Assembly (NCBI GenBank): GCA_963819715.1
Contig: CAWFXE010000006.1
Location: 62,001 to 126,000 of the forward strand
DNA: 64,000 bases
From: DASUPK01 sp963819715
GTDB taxonomy: Bacteria > Actinomycetota > Thermoleophilia > Solirubrobacterales > 70-9
Reading direction: 5' to 3'
Below, piece by piece: positions 1-7,799 of the stretch. Under the pieces are notes generated by a model. That model made no database searches. It was not told the DNA's origin and worked only from the letters and a program-made list of their open reading frames with translations. The translations under genes and the position numbers were made by a program. Every line of letters begins with the position of its first letter. Within the stretch, counting starts at the first letter, position 1.

Positions 1-999
1 CGGCTCCACGCGGGTGACGCCGCCGTCGCCACGCGCGTGGATACGCGTCATCGGGGCCCGGTGACCAGCTTTCTCGACTACCAGCGGATCTTCCACGCTC
101 GCCCACTCGACGCATCGAGCGTCGAGTACGCCCTCGGTGCCAGCGTCGGGGTCCGCAGAGACCTCATCCCCACCAGGTTCGATACCGAGCTGGGCCCGGG
201 CGACGATGTCCAGTTCGGCAGCTCGCTGCGGGATGCGGGATTCTCGATTGCCTATGTCACGGAGGCACCTCCGCTGATCCACCTGTTGCCGGAGGGGCTG
301 GAGACCATCACCGCTCGCTTCGTCAGGTACGGGACCAGCAACGCGAACCTCTTCCTCGGCAAGAATCGCCCCGAGTTCTCAGTCCCACACGCCACCTCGC
401 TGTACTCGTCGCTATGCCGCAATGCGCTCGCGGCGCCCCGCCGCTTCGAGGAGATCCCGGACCCCGCCCTGAGGGAGCTTTTCGCGACCTACGAGCTGAT
501 CTTGCTGGGCTGCTTCCTGGTCGGCTATCTCGGGAGGGCCGGGCAGATCCTCGGCAGGGAGATCCTCCGCACCGACCATGAGGCGCTGGCGACGGGCTGG
601 CTCGAGATCGAGCGCCGCCTCGAGCCGGCATCTCCCCCGGATCGGGCGTGGGAGCCGCTTCCAGTCAGCGTCGAGCGCTGGTTTGCGCCGCGGGAGGGAA
701 GGCGCCCGGCGCTGGCCGCCGTCGTCTCCGAGAATCTCAGGCGAAACGCGTGTCTGGCCGAGGAGGCTCGAGACGAACCAGAGCTCGACGCCTGGGCCGA
801 TCAAAGCGCGCGGCGTGCCGATGGTGTCTGGCACGGCGCGAACGAGATCTGGCTCGAGCTTCAGGAGGGCCGGCTGCCTGCGGAGATCGAGCGGGTGGCG
901 TCGAGGCTCCGCGCCGCCGGAATCGCCTTCCGGGAGGGCGGCCAGATGATCGAGACGATCGCCCAGGGCACGCTCGAGCCGGCGGTCGCCGGCGGTTAG
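1..999 (+). CDS. Glycosyltransferase family 2, 3' part (5' end outside window)
   Basis: The frame is open to the left edge, so the gene starts before base 1 and about 332 C-terminal codons are visible. The visible part looks like the second half of a GT-A fold family 2 glycosyltransferase: an ALGASVGVRRD segment followed by the G-P-G-D-D-V-x-F-G motif typical of the acceptor-side acidic motif, then a variable helical tail. No membrane segment is evident. It presumably transfers a sugar from a nucleotide donor onto a growing surface glycan; donor and acceptor cannot be read. It converges on the nucleotide-sugar dehydrogenase gene, and the two stop codons overlap in a 4-nt TTAG. Confidence 0.75.
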   Translation, partial: RLHAGDAAVATRVDTRHRGPVTSFLDYQRIFHARPLDASSVEYALGASVGVRRDLIPTRFDTELGPGDDVQFGSSLRDAGFSIAYVTEAPPLIHLLPEGLETITARFVRYGTSNANLFLGKNRPEFSVPHATSLYSSLCRNALAAPRRFEEIPDPALRELFATYELILLGCFLVGYLGRAGQILGREILRTDHEALATGWLEIERRLEPASPPDRAWEPLPVSVERWFAPREGRRPALAAVVSENLRRNACLAEEARDEPELDAWADQSARRADGVWHGANEIWLELQEGRLPAEIERVASRLRAAGIAFREGGQMIETIAQGTLEPAVAGG

Positions 1000-2243
1000 A
1001 GCCGCACGAGGTTCGACGCCTCGATGCCGCGGGTTACTCCGCGGAAGTCGATGACGAGCGCGGAGTCGTCCACAACGCGCTGGTAGTCGATCGTCGGGTG
1101 CGCGGTGACGATGCAGACCAGATCGGCCGTGGCGAGCGATTCGTTGAGATCGGCTGACGCGAGCTCGAGGTCCTGCAATTCGGGCACGTGCGGGTCGTGG
1201 TAGCCGACATCCGCGCCGAGATCCCCAAGGAGCCGGATGATCTTCAGCGCCGGTGACTCGCGGATGTCGCCGACGCCGGCCTTGTAGGAGACGCCCAGCA
1301 GGACGACCTTGGCGCCCTTGGTCGCCTTGCCCGCGTCGTTGAGCGCCCGCTCGATCCGGCGGACGCACCAGTGCGGCTGATTCTGGTTGATCTTCCCGGC
1401 CAGCTCGATGAACTCGGTGTAGAAGTCGTGTTCGCGCGCCTTGTAGGAGAGATAGAAGGGGTCGACAGGGAGGCAGTGGCCGCCCATTCCGGGTCCGGGG
1501 TCGAAGCGCATGAAGCCGAACGGCTTCGAGGCCGCCGCGTCGATCACCTCCCAGACGTCGATCCCGAGCCGCTCGCAGAGCATCGCCATCTCGTTGACGA
1601 GCGCGATGTTGACCGAGCGGAAGATGTTCTCGAGCAGCTTCGATAGCTCCGCGGCGTCTGGGTTGCTCACCTCGATCACCTTGTTGCAGACGAGCTTGTA
1701 GAGCTCGACCGCGCGCTTTGTCGAATCCTCGTCGACCCCTCCGACCACCTTGGGCGTGGTCCGGATCGTGAAGTCGGTGCGGCCCGGGTCGATTCGCTCG
1801 GGGGAGAATGCGAGGTAGAAGTCCTTGCCGGCGGAGAGCCCCGACTCCTCGAGGATCGGGCGCAGGCGCTCGCGGGTGGTCCCCGGGTAGGTGGTCGATT
1901 CGAGCACGACCAGCTGCCCCTTCTGGAGCACCGCGGCCAGCGAGGTCGCGGCGTCCACCATGTAGCTCAGGTCCGGCTCGCGGGAGTTGGTGAGCGGCGT
2001 CGGCACGCAGATGATCACCGCGTCGCACGCGCTCAGGTCCGGGTAGCGGCTGGTCGCGGTGAGGCGACCGTCGAGCGCGGCGAGGCGCTCGGAGGACACG
2101 TCCTCGATGTAGCTGCGGCCCTCGCCGAGGGCATCGACCTTGCGCGGGTCTGCGTCCAGGCCCACCACCTCGTGGCCCTCCTCGGCGAAGGCAACCGCGA
2201 GTGGAAGCCCGACGTACCCGAGCCCGACTACTCCGACTTTCAT
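996..2243 (-). CDS. UDP-sugar 6-dehydrogenase, WbpA/WecC type
   Basis: Nucleotide-sugar dehydrogenase of the UDP-Glc/GDP-Man dehydrogenase family, 415 aa, a normal length. It oxidises C6 of a UDP-sugar to a uronic acid with two NAD+. Visible: N-terminal Rossmann motif G7-x-G9-x-x-G12, the middle ELSKLLEN helix (Lys202) and the catalytic Cys257 in G-G-H-C-L-P-V-D-P. The GGHC-P-x-DP form is typical of the UDP-GlcNAc/UDP-ManNAc branch rather than UDP-glucose dehydrogenases. I use the second ATG (MKVGVVG) because a TACCAT hexamer lies 7 nt upstream; the ATG 9 nt earlier overlaps that hexamer. With the WbpE/D/B-like genes at 15-18 kb it probably begins a diacetamido-uronic acid pathway; a WecC-like role remains possible. 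Confidence 0.85.
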   Translation of the reverse strand: MKVGVVGLGYVGLPLAVAFAEEGHEVVGLDADPRKVDALGEGRSYIEDVSSERLAALDGRLTATSRYPDLSACDAVIICVPTPLTNSREPDLSYMVDAATSLAAVLQKGQLVVLESTTYPGTTRERLRPILEESGLSAGKDFYLAFSPERIDPGRTDFTIRTTPKVVGGVDEDSTKRAVELYKLVCNKVIEVSNPDAAELSKLLENIFRSVNIALVNEMAMLCERLGIDVWEVIDAAASKPFGFMRFDPGPGMGGHCLPVDPFYLSYKAREHDFYTEFIELAGKINQNQPHWCVRRIERALNDAGKATKGAKVVLLGVSYKAGVGDIRESPALKIIRLLGDLGADVGYHDPHVPELQDLELASADLNESLATADLVCIVTAHPTIDYQRVVDDSALVIDFRGVTRGIEASNLVRL

Positions 2244-2250
2244 GCCCGGC

Positions 2251-2256
2251 ATGGTA
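2251..2256 (-). promoter_or_regulatory. -10-like TACCAT before the nucleotide-sugar dehydrogenase
   Basis: TACCAT on the minus strand, 7 nt before ATG 2243. It fits the TAnnnT-plus-6-11-nt pattern seen throughout the window and would give a leaderless mRNA starting at MKVGVVG. No clear -35 was identified. Confidence 0.45.
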
Positions 2257-2265
2257 GGGAGGCGG

Positions 2266-4644
2266 CTACTTGCCCTTGGATGGGTTCTTGCCCTTGGACT
2301 TGCCGGCCGTCCTGACGGCGCTCCGCTGCGAGCCGCCGATCACGCGGTCGACGTAGAGCCCGCACGCTTGGGCCGTGGGAAGGGTCCTGAAGCCCGACGT
2401 GTTGACGGCGGTCAGGTTCCCGATCACCGCGGGAGCGTCCACCCCGATCAGCTTCTGGAATGCGTTTACGTCATCGGCCCGCACCGTGAAGGTGACCGGG
2501 CCGCCGTCGGTGGTGAGCTCCCCCGCCGGCCAGTAGGGACCCTGGTCGGGCCGGTACGGAATGGCGGCGTCGACACCCGCTGCGAGATGCTCGTCGAGGC
2601 CGGGGGCGCTCACGGTCACACCGGTGACCGGGCTGACGTACTGGAGCGAGATCGCCCAGGTTCCGCCCGGGAGCGTGATGGTCTGGCTCACCGACTGACC
2701 CGGCTCGGCCCGGTTGTCATGCCCGCCGTCGCCCTTCCAGTAGAGGCGCTTTCCGATCACCGGCCGCGGCTGCCAGACCTGGGCTTCGCCGCCTCCATCG
2801 CGGATCTTGCGGAACTTCCCCCTGTTGCAGCGGAAGATCCTGCCGGGACGGGCCTCCTCGGCGAGGATGGCGATGTTCGGTGTGCGGCCGGTGCGCCGCC
2901 AGAGCTTGTAGGAGGGGGTAATCCCCGCCAGAGTCCAGCCCGGTGGCGCCTGGCTCTGGTAGACGCCGCTCGTCGTCACCGCGTACGGGAAATCGTTCAG
3001 GACCTCGTCCGGCACGGAGTCGAAGTCGATCGGCAGCCGTTGCGCCTTCGCGTTGGACGTATCGACCTTGATCTCGGAGTTGAAGGCGGGGCTCGACACC
3101 TCGGCGCTGCGAAGCCCGTAGTCGGTGAAGCGGTCGCTGGTGAGGGCGAGCACCCTCTGACCGGACACCTGGTCCTGGAAGGCGCTCAGTTCCTGGAGGC
3201 GGTCATGCGGCGCCACGACCACGTCGCGCAGCGCGAGGAAGCTCGAATAGCCGGCGAGGGCGATGAAGACGACCGCGAAAATCCGCTTCGGCCAGCCGCC
3301 GCCCGGGGTGAGCAGCGCGACCACCACGAGCAGCATCACCACCGAGGCCGGCACCACCACCGCCTTGGCGAGGATGTAGAGGCCGCCGTCCAAGATGTAC
3401 TTCGTGGCGAGCCAGATGACGATGCCCGAGATCGCCGCGGCCGGAACCGCGTAGTCGACTCGCCCGATCCACCAGACGAGGCCGATGATGAGGCCCGCCA
3501 GCCCGATCGCGCCGAAGATCCAGAAGTGCGTGACGTCGTGGGTGCCGAGCAGCCAGTCCCCGCTGGGCCAGACGCCCAGTGTCTCCAATGGGGAGACGAC
3601 GTAGCGGAGCTTGCTGTCGGTGTCGGCGACGTTGCCGATCGACCCCGACTGGATGAAATCGATGATCTTCGGGAGCTGCGCAAGTCCGGCGAGGACGAGC
3701 AGGATCGCCGCCGGGATCACGATCCGCATCGAGCCGCGCACGACCTCGCGCACGCCCTCCGGTCCGCTCTCGGCTCGGATCTGGAGCAGACGGGCGATCA
3801 CCCAGAGCCCGGCCGCGACGACGAGCCAGGCCACGCCCGGGAGGCTGTACACGGGGATCATCGCCGCGGTGATCAGCGCCAGGCCGATCACGATCGCGAC
3901 GCGGCCCTCGGGTTCCCGCTCTATCTCCCGTAGGCCGAGGGCGAAGGCGATCAGGAACATCCCGGCGATCAGCTCTTTGAATCCGGCGATGCCGAGCACC
4001 GAGGCGGACAGGAAGGCGAACGCGACCAGCGCGGCCGCGAGCAGCCGGCGGCCGCCGGGCAGCTCCCGCAGGCCGCCCAGCGCGGTGATGCCCGTCAGCA
4101 CGGGCACCGCGACCAGCAACCCGAGCCACCCCCAGAGCGGCTGGGTCCCGAGGACGCTGACCACCGTCGCGACCAGGCTGTGCGGGCCGAGCGGGTAGCC
4201 GTTGATCACGCTCTGCGGCGTCGGCCGGCTCTGGTCGACGAGGTAGTCGACGTCGACCAGGTGCATGGCCATGTCGTTGTTCTGGCCGACGCCGGGGATG
4301 CCGATGTGGCCGCTCGCGATGAAGGGGAAGGAGGCGAGCAGAATGCAGACGGCGCCGACCGGGATCGCGATCCCGACGCCCGGGCCCGTCACCGACTCCG
4401 AGCGCATCAGCAGGAAGACGATCGAGGCGACGACGAGGACCGCGCAGCAGAAGATGGAGACGGCCTGGTCGCCCGGCAGCTTGATCGCGACCGTGCAGAC
4501 CAGGATCAGAGTGGCGAACCCGACTGCGCCCTCGAGGAACGACGCGTGCTTGCGCCCGAGCGCGAGCAGAATCGCCCGGCCGACCAGCAGGGACGCGAGC
4601 AGGATTATCCCTGCGGAGACGTAGGTTCCAGCGAAGGCGCCCAC
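2266..4644 (-). CDS. Large polytopic membrane protein, GT-C-like, with C-terminal extracytoplasmic domain
   Basis: A 792-aa protein. The N-terminal ~500 residues hold about a dozen hydrophobic helices. An early external loop carries Q-N-N-D-M-A-M-H-L and a P-L-G-P-H-S motif, an arrangement reminiscent of GT-C glycosyltransferases with an acidic residue in the first loop. The rest (about 500-775) is hydrophilic, beta-rich and probably outside the membrane, and the chain ends in a Lys/Gly-rich tail (GKSKGKNPSKGK). I do not recognise a named family with certainty. It lies just upstream of the sugar dehydrogenase and downstream of two GT2 genes on the same strand, so a lipid-linked sugar transferase or polymer-assembly role is plausible. 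Start is GTG. Confidence 0.65.
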   Translation of the reverse strand: MGAFAGTYVSAGIILLASLLVGRAILLALGRKHASFLEGAVGFATLILVCTVAIKLPGDQAVSIFCCAVLVVASIVFLLMRSESVTGPGVGIAIPVGAVCILLASFPFIASGHIGIPGVGQNNDMAMHLVDVDYLVDQSRPTPQSVINGYPLGPHSLVATVVSVLGTQPLWGWLGLLVAVPVLTGITALGGLRELPGGRRLLAAALVAFAFLSASVLGIAGFKELIAGMFLIAFALGLREIEREPEGRVAIVIGLALITAAMIPVYSLPGVAWLVVAAGLWVIARLLQIRAESGPEGVREVVRGSMRIVIPAAILLVLAGLAQLPKIIDFIQSGSIGNVADTDSKLRYVVSPLETLGVWPSGDWLLGTHDVTHFWIFGAIGLAGLIIGLVWWIGRVDYAVPAAAISGIVIWLATKYILDGGLYILAKAVVVPASVVMLLVVVALLTPGGGWPKRIFAVVFIALAGYSSFLALRDVVVAPHDRLQELSAFQDQVSGQRVLALTSDRFTDYGLRSAEVSSPAFNSEIKVDTSNAKAQRLPIDFDSVPDEVLNDFPYAVTTSGVYQSQAPPGWTLAGITPSYKLWRRTGRTPNIAILAEEARPGRIFRCNRGKFRKIRDGGGEAQVWQPRPVIGKRLYWKGDGGHDNRAEPGQSVSQTITLPGGTWAISLQYVSPVTGVTVSAPGLDEHLAAGVDAAIPYRPDQGPYWPAGELTTDGGPVTFTVRADDVNAFQKLIGVDAPAVIGNLTAVNTSGFRTLPTAQACGLYVDRVIGGSQRSAVRTAGKSKGKNPSKGK

Positions 4645-4655
4645 GAGAGGCGGAA

Positions 4656-4661
4656 AGGGTA
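4656..4661 (-). promoter_or_regulatory. -10-like TACCCT before the 792-aa membrane protein
   Basis: TACCCT on the minus strand, 11 nt before the GTG start at 4644. It is the same hexamer found before several other starts (7531, 15257, 30086, 30131, 39018). Confidence 0.4.
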
Positions 4662-4665
4662 CTGG

Positions 4666-5679
4666 TCAGGCTCCGATCCGGTCCCGCGTCGATTTGCCCC
4701 GCTCACGCCCGAGCGTAAGGAACTGGTCGAGCGGATAGCTCCAGCGCAGTCCGCGCAGCACCGCCCAATCGGACCGCTGCCTGACCGCGTCGACCTGCTC
4801 GCGACGGGCGCGGATCTGAGCGCGATTCGCCCGCGCCCAGCGGTAGCTCCGCCACTTTGCCCGCAGGAACTTCGGCCCGCGGAGCAGGCAGTAGCCCCAC
4901 GTCATCAGCTCGCTCAGGGCCAGCAGCGGCGAGATCGCCAGCCGCGTCCCGAGCCGCAGGTCGGCGAGGAGCATCCTCCGGCGGTTGCGCTCGAGCAGGA
5001 AGAGCTTGTGGGGGAACATCGACAGGTGGTAGTCGTGGACGACAGTGGAGGCCGGGACGCACCAGATCTCGCGGCCGGCGATCCGGAGCAGCCAGGAGAG
5101 CTCGACATCCTCGAAGTAGAGGAAGCCGCTCTCGTCCCAGCCGCCGAGGCGCTCGAGCAGCTCCCTGCGGATGACGAAGGCGGCCCCGTGAAGCCCGGTC
5201 ACCTGGGAGGGCTCATCGCCGGCGATGGCCCGAGGCTTGCCGAGCCAGCGGTTGAAGCCGAGCCCGCTCTTGTTCAGGTTCTGGCCGGCGGCGTTGATCT
5301 TGCCCGGATCGGACTCGAGCAGGATCAGCGGGCAGGCGACTCCGGCGCCCGGCCTCTGGGAGAGCAGGGAGACGAGCGGATCGAGCCAGCCGGGGCTGAC
5401 GACGACGTCCATGTTCAGCACCGCGACGTACTCGCCGCGGGCCTCGGGCAGCGCGACGTTCACCGCGCCCGCGTAGCCGCGGTTGGTCGAGGAGCGGAGC
5501 AGGCGGACAGAGTCGTGCTCGGAGGCGAGCCGTTCGGCCACCTCGGCGCTGTCGTCCGAGGACGCGTTGTCCACCACCAGGATCTCGACCTCGGTGCCAC
5601 CGGTGTCCTCCAACAGCGCTCCGACACACTCCTCGAGCGCAGCGGCGCCGTTGTAGTTGACGACTACGACCGAGACCAG
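4666..5679 (-). CDS. Glycosyltransferase family 2, rhamnosyltransferase-like
   Basis: About 337 aa. It opens directly with the GT2 beta-strand VSVVVVNYNG, then LVVDNASSDDS, NRGYAGAVN, an N-M-D acidic motif in place of D-x-D, and GWDESGFLYFEDVELSWLL near the acceptor loop. This set is typical of WsaE/rhamnosyltransferase-like GT2 enzymes. The C-terminus is basic and probably membrane-peripheral. The start is unusual: no ATG, GTG or TTG lies near the conserved N-terminus. A CTG at 5679 follows a GAGG-containing stretch by about 9 nt and overlaps the end of the upstream GT2 gene by 16 nt, so translational coupling from a CTG start is my choice. Confidence 0.75.
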   Translation of the reverse strand: MVSVVVVNYNGAAALEECVGALLEDTGGTEVEILVVDNASSDDSAEVAERLASEHDSVRLLRSSTNRGYAGAVNVALPEARGEYVAVLNMDVVVSPGWLDPLVSLLSQRPGAGVACPLILLESDPGKINAAGQNLNKSGLGFNRWLGKPRAIAGDEPSQVTGLHGAAFVIRRELLERLGGWDESGFLYFEDVELSWLLRIAGREIWCVPASTVVHDYHLSMFPHKLFLLERNRRRMLLADLRLGTRLAISPLLALSELMTWGYCLLRGPKFLRAKWRSYRWARANRAQIRARREQVDAVRQRSDWAVLRGLRWSYPLDQFLTLGRERGKSTRDRIGA

Positions 5680-6869
5680 TTGGACGAGCCCTCTTCGGCG
5701 AGTCGGCTGATCCGGCCGCTGAAGATCGAGATGAAGAGCACGGCCGAGAGCATCTGCAGGCCGAGCACCAGGAAGCTGGTGGACAGGACCAGCGCCCGAG
5801 TGTCGGTGAAGGGGTTGTTCCCGGCCCACTGCACCGTCAGCTGGATCAGCTTGGCGAGAGATCCCGCCATCAGGAGCAGGCCGAGCACGCCGACGACCGT
5901 CCGGAAGCGTGTGGAGATCACGCGCAGCAGCCACCAGGGCGGGCGCTTGCCCGCCTCGACGCCGTAGAGGGCAGCCGCCACTCCGAAGATCGTCAGCTGG
6001 AAGGCGGCGAGAATGCCGAGCGCGGCGACGATGAAGCTGTTCTTGTCGAGCCCCAGGAAGAACCCCTCGACCGGGCCGTTCGACAGAACGATTGCGCCGG
6101 TGACGGCGACGGTCATCAGGGCGAGGCCCGGCACGATGAAGGTCAGCGTCGGGTTGTAGATCAGCAGCAGCACGATCACCCGGCCGAGGATCCGCAGGCC
6201 GTCCTTCCACGGGCTGAGCTTCTTCTCGCCGACCCGCGGGAGGTAGGAGATCGGGATCTCCGCCTCGCGCAGGCCGCGCGCCTTCGCCTTGATGCCGATC
6301 TCGGTCTCGATGTCGAAGCCGCGCGCCTCGGTGCCGAGCCTCTCCGCCTCTGAGCGGCGGATCGCGTACAGGCCCGTGAGCTGGTCGGCTCCCTCGAGGC
6401 CGTGGCTGATCGCGAGCAGCTTGTTGAAGAGCCAGTTGCCCACTCGGTTCACGACGGGCATCGACTCCGGCTCGGACTCCCGGATGCCGCGGACCAGGTC
6501 GTTCTCGTCGAGCAGGTCGACCATCTCCTTGATGGCCGGCACCGGGTAGGTCGCGTCGGCGTCCATGATCACCACGTTCTCGCCCTGGGCCTCGGCGATG
6601 CCGGTGCGGATCGCGACGCCCTTGCCGCTGTTGGACTTGTGCTTGATCAGCCGGACCGGATAGCTCTCGGCGACGTCGGCGGTGTCGTCCGTGGAGCCGT
6701 CGTCCACCACCAGGACCTCGTAGGTCTCGTCCAGGTACTGGCCGAGCTCATCGAGCACGTGCGGGAGCGCAGCGCCCTCGTTGTACGCGGGGAGGACCAC
6801 GGTCGTGCGGACGACGCCGGCACTCGCCGCGCCCTCATCCGCCGTCTTCTTCGAAGCGGTAACCGCCAT
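5664..6869 (-). CDS. DPM1-like glycosyltransferase family 2 with C-terminal membrane helices
   Basis: 401 aa. The N-terminal GT2 domain (about 20-240) shows VVLPAYNEG, VVDDGSTDD, SGKGVAIRTG and the D-A-D metal site near 103-105, then QLTGLYAIRRSE and a conserved REAEIPISY segment. About four hydrophobic helices follow (from ~240). This matches polyprenyl-phosphate mannosyl/glucosyltransferases of the DPM1/GtrB type, which load a sugar onto a lipid carrier at the inner face of the membrane. Such lipid-linked sugars feed GT-C enzymes, which fits the polytopic proteins in this locus. TATCCT lies 10 nt before the ATG. Confidence 0.85.
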   Translation of the reverse strand: MAVTASKKTADEGAASAGVVRTTVVLPAYNEGAALPHVLDELGQYLDETYEVLVVDDGSTDDTADVAESYPVRLIKHKSNSGKGVAIRTGIAEAQGENVVIMDADATYPVPAIKEMVDLLDENDLVRGIRESEPESMPVVNRVGNWLFNKLLAISHGLEGADQLTGLYAIRRSEAERLGTEARGFDIETEIGIKAKARGLREAEIPISYLPRVGEKKLSPWKDGLRILGRVIVLLLIYNPTLTFIVPGLALMTVAVTGAIVLSNGPVEGFFLGLDKNSFIVAALGILAAFQLTIFGVAAALYGVEAGKRPPWWLLRVISTRFRTVVGVLGLLLMAGSLAKLIQLTVQWAGNNPFTDTRALVLSTSFLVLGLQMLSAVLFISIFSGRISRLAEEGSSNWSRS

Positions 6870-6879
6870 AGCGCCGCGA

Positions 6880-6885
6880 AGGATA
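6880..6885 (-). promoter_or_regulatory. -10-like TATCCT before the DPM1-like gene
   Basis: TATCCT on the minus strand, 10 nt upstream of ATG 6869. The position predicts a leader of only a few nucleotides for the block of minus-strand genes running down to 996. Confidence 0.45.
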
Positions 6886-6914
6886 GGAGCGCAGGGCCGC
6901 CCTTGCGGGCGGAC

Positions 6915-7373
6915 TCAGCCCGTGGCCTCGCCGGCCGCCTCGCGCGCCTTGAGGATCTCCTCACGCTCGGTCAGGCGGTTGCGCCTGCGGACCTCGGCCT
7001 CGCGCTGGCGGCGCTCCTCGGTCAGGCCCTCAACGTGAAGCGGCGGCACGGGCACGGGGCTGCCGTGCTCGTCGACCGCGACCATCGTCAGGTAGGCGGT
7101 GCTCGTATGGCGAACCTCGCGGGTGAGGGCGTTCTCGGCCTCGACCCGCACCCCAACCTCCATGGACGTTCGCCAGGCGGCGTTGACGCTCGCGACGCAA
7201 CGGAGAAGCTCGCCCACGTAGAGGGGCAGCGCGAAGGTCATGCGGTCCATCCCGGCGGTCACCACCCTGCAGCCGCTGTGCCGAATCGCAGCGATCCCGG
7301 CGACCTCGTCGCACATCCGCATCACCACGCCGCCGTGCACGAATCCGGCGGAGTTGGCGTCCTGAATGCTCAT
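6915..7373 (-). CDS. Acyl-CoA thioesterase, hotdog fold (YciA/BACH type)
   Basis: At least 152 aa. It hydrolyses acyl-CoA thioesters in the cytoplasm. The hotdog signature is clear: D-A-N-S-A-G-F-V-H-G-G followed by the CDEVAGIAA helix, then TAGMDRMTF and SMEVGVRVEAE. The C-terminus is a charged helix (about 120-150). The gene has no obvious link to polysaccharide synthesis. Oddity: the ATG used here falls inside the conserved region. Upstream codons continue in frame with plausible family sequence (ESELIRW) to a TAG stop at 7455-7457, with no ATG, GTG or TTG. A TAGGAT hexamer sits 6 nt before an in-frame ATC (7445-7443), so initiation at ATC is possible and would give 176 aa. Confidence 0.8.
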   Translation of the reverse strand: MSIQDANSAGFVHGGVVMRMCDEVAGIAAIRHSGCRVVTAGMDRMTFALPLYVGELLRCVASVNAAWRTSMEVGVRVEAENALTREVRHTSTAYLTMVAVDEHGSPVPVPPLHVEGLTEERRQREAEVRRRNRLTEREEILKAREAAGEATG

Positions 7374-7451
7374 CCAACGGATCAGCTCGGACTCCGACCC
7401 CGCGACCGTGCGCGGGCCGCTGCGCTTGTCCTCGAGCCCCGGGATGCGGCG

Positions 7452-7457
7452 ATCCTA
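7452..7457 (-). promoter_or_regulatory. -10-like TAGGAT before the thioesterase
   Basis: TAGGAT on the minus strand. By the spacing rule of this window the start codon should lie 6-11 nt downstream; the only near-cognate in-frame codon there is ATC at 7445. The annotated ATG is 78 nt away. Confidence 0.4.
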
Positions 7458-7518
7458 GTGAGTGAGGTACGCCATACATTTTGTGAAGTTCGTTTGCCGC
7501 CGGCGCATATCGGCGCGG

Positions 7519-7524
7519 TACCCT
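7519..7524 (+). promoter_or_regulatory. -10-like TACCCT before the heptad-repeat protein
   Basis: TACCCT, 6 nt before ATG 7531. It favours this ATG over the upstream in-frame ATG at 7462. Confidence 0.45.
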
Positions 7525-7530
7525 CGCCGA

Positions 7531-7788
7531 ATGGAACGGAGCACTTGGACAGACGGGCGTCTCGATGACCGATTCGACCACGTCGACCGACGGTTCGATC
7601 AGATGGATCGACGGTTCGATCGGCTTGAGAACGAGATGCGGGAAGGCTTCGCCAGTCTTCGAGCCGAGTTCACTGACGAAATGCACGGGCTGCGGGCCGA
7701 GTTCGGAAGCCTGCGCAACATGATGTTCCGCTCCTATGTTGCCCTCGCCGTTGCGTTGATCGCAGCGGTAGTCGTCCGCGGCGTCTAG
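7531..7788 (+). CDS. Small heptad-repeat membrane-anchored protein
   Basis: 85 aa. The first half is a run of heptad-like repeats built on D-R-R-F-D (DRFDHVDRRFDQMDRRFDRLE), followed by an amphipathic helix (about 33-60) and one C-terminal transmembrane segment (about 65-83) ending VVVRGV. It probably forms a coiled-coil oligomer facing the cytoplasm, anchored by its C-terminus. Function unknown; short proteins of this design are common in actinobacteria. The repeat is also visible in the DNA (cgacggttcgat occurs twice within about 30 bp). Start chosen from the TACCCT hexamer 6 nt upstream. Confidence 0.65.
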   Translation: MERSTWTDGRLDDRFDHVDRRFDQMDRRFDRLENEMREGFASLRAEFTDEMHGLRAEFGSLRNMMFRSYVALAVALIAAVVVRGV

Positions 7789-7791
7789 CTT
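7786..7791 (+). promoter_or_regulatory. -10-like TAGCTT containing the upstream stop codon
   Basis: TAGCTT, 8 nt before ATG 7800. Its first three bases are the TAG stop of the preceding gene, so stop codon and -10 element coincide. Confidence 0.4.
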
Positions 7792-7799
7792 CCCTCCGG

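Noticed and set aside
412..2028. Minus-strand open frame of 538 codons overlapping the first GT2 and the dehydrogenase
   Set aside because: Runs in a different frame from the dehydrogenase on the same strand and shows only Arg/Ala/Pro-rich sequence.
2140..3933. Long plus-strand open frame of about 600 codons opposite the sugar dehydrogenase and the large membrane protein
   Set aside because: Composition is Arg/Asp/Glu/His-rich low complexity typical of the antisense of a G+C-rich gene; the opposite strand has clear family motifs and membrane helices.
4180..5967. Plus-strand open frame of about 595 codons
   Set aside because: Antisense to the membrane protein and GT2 genes; no recognisable fold or motif.
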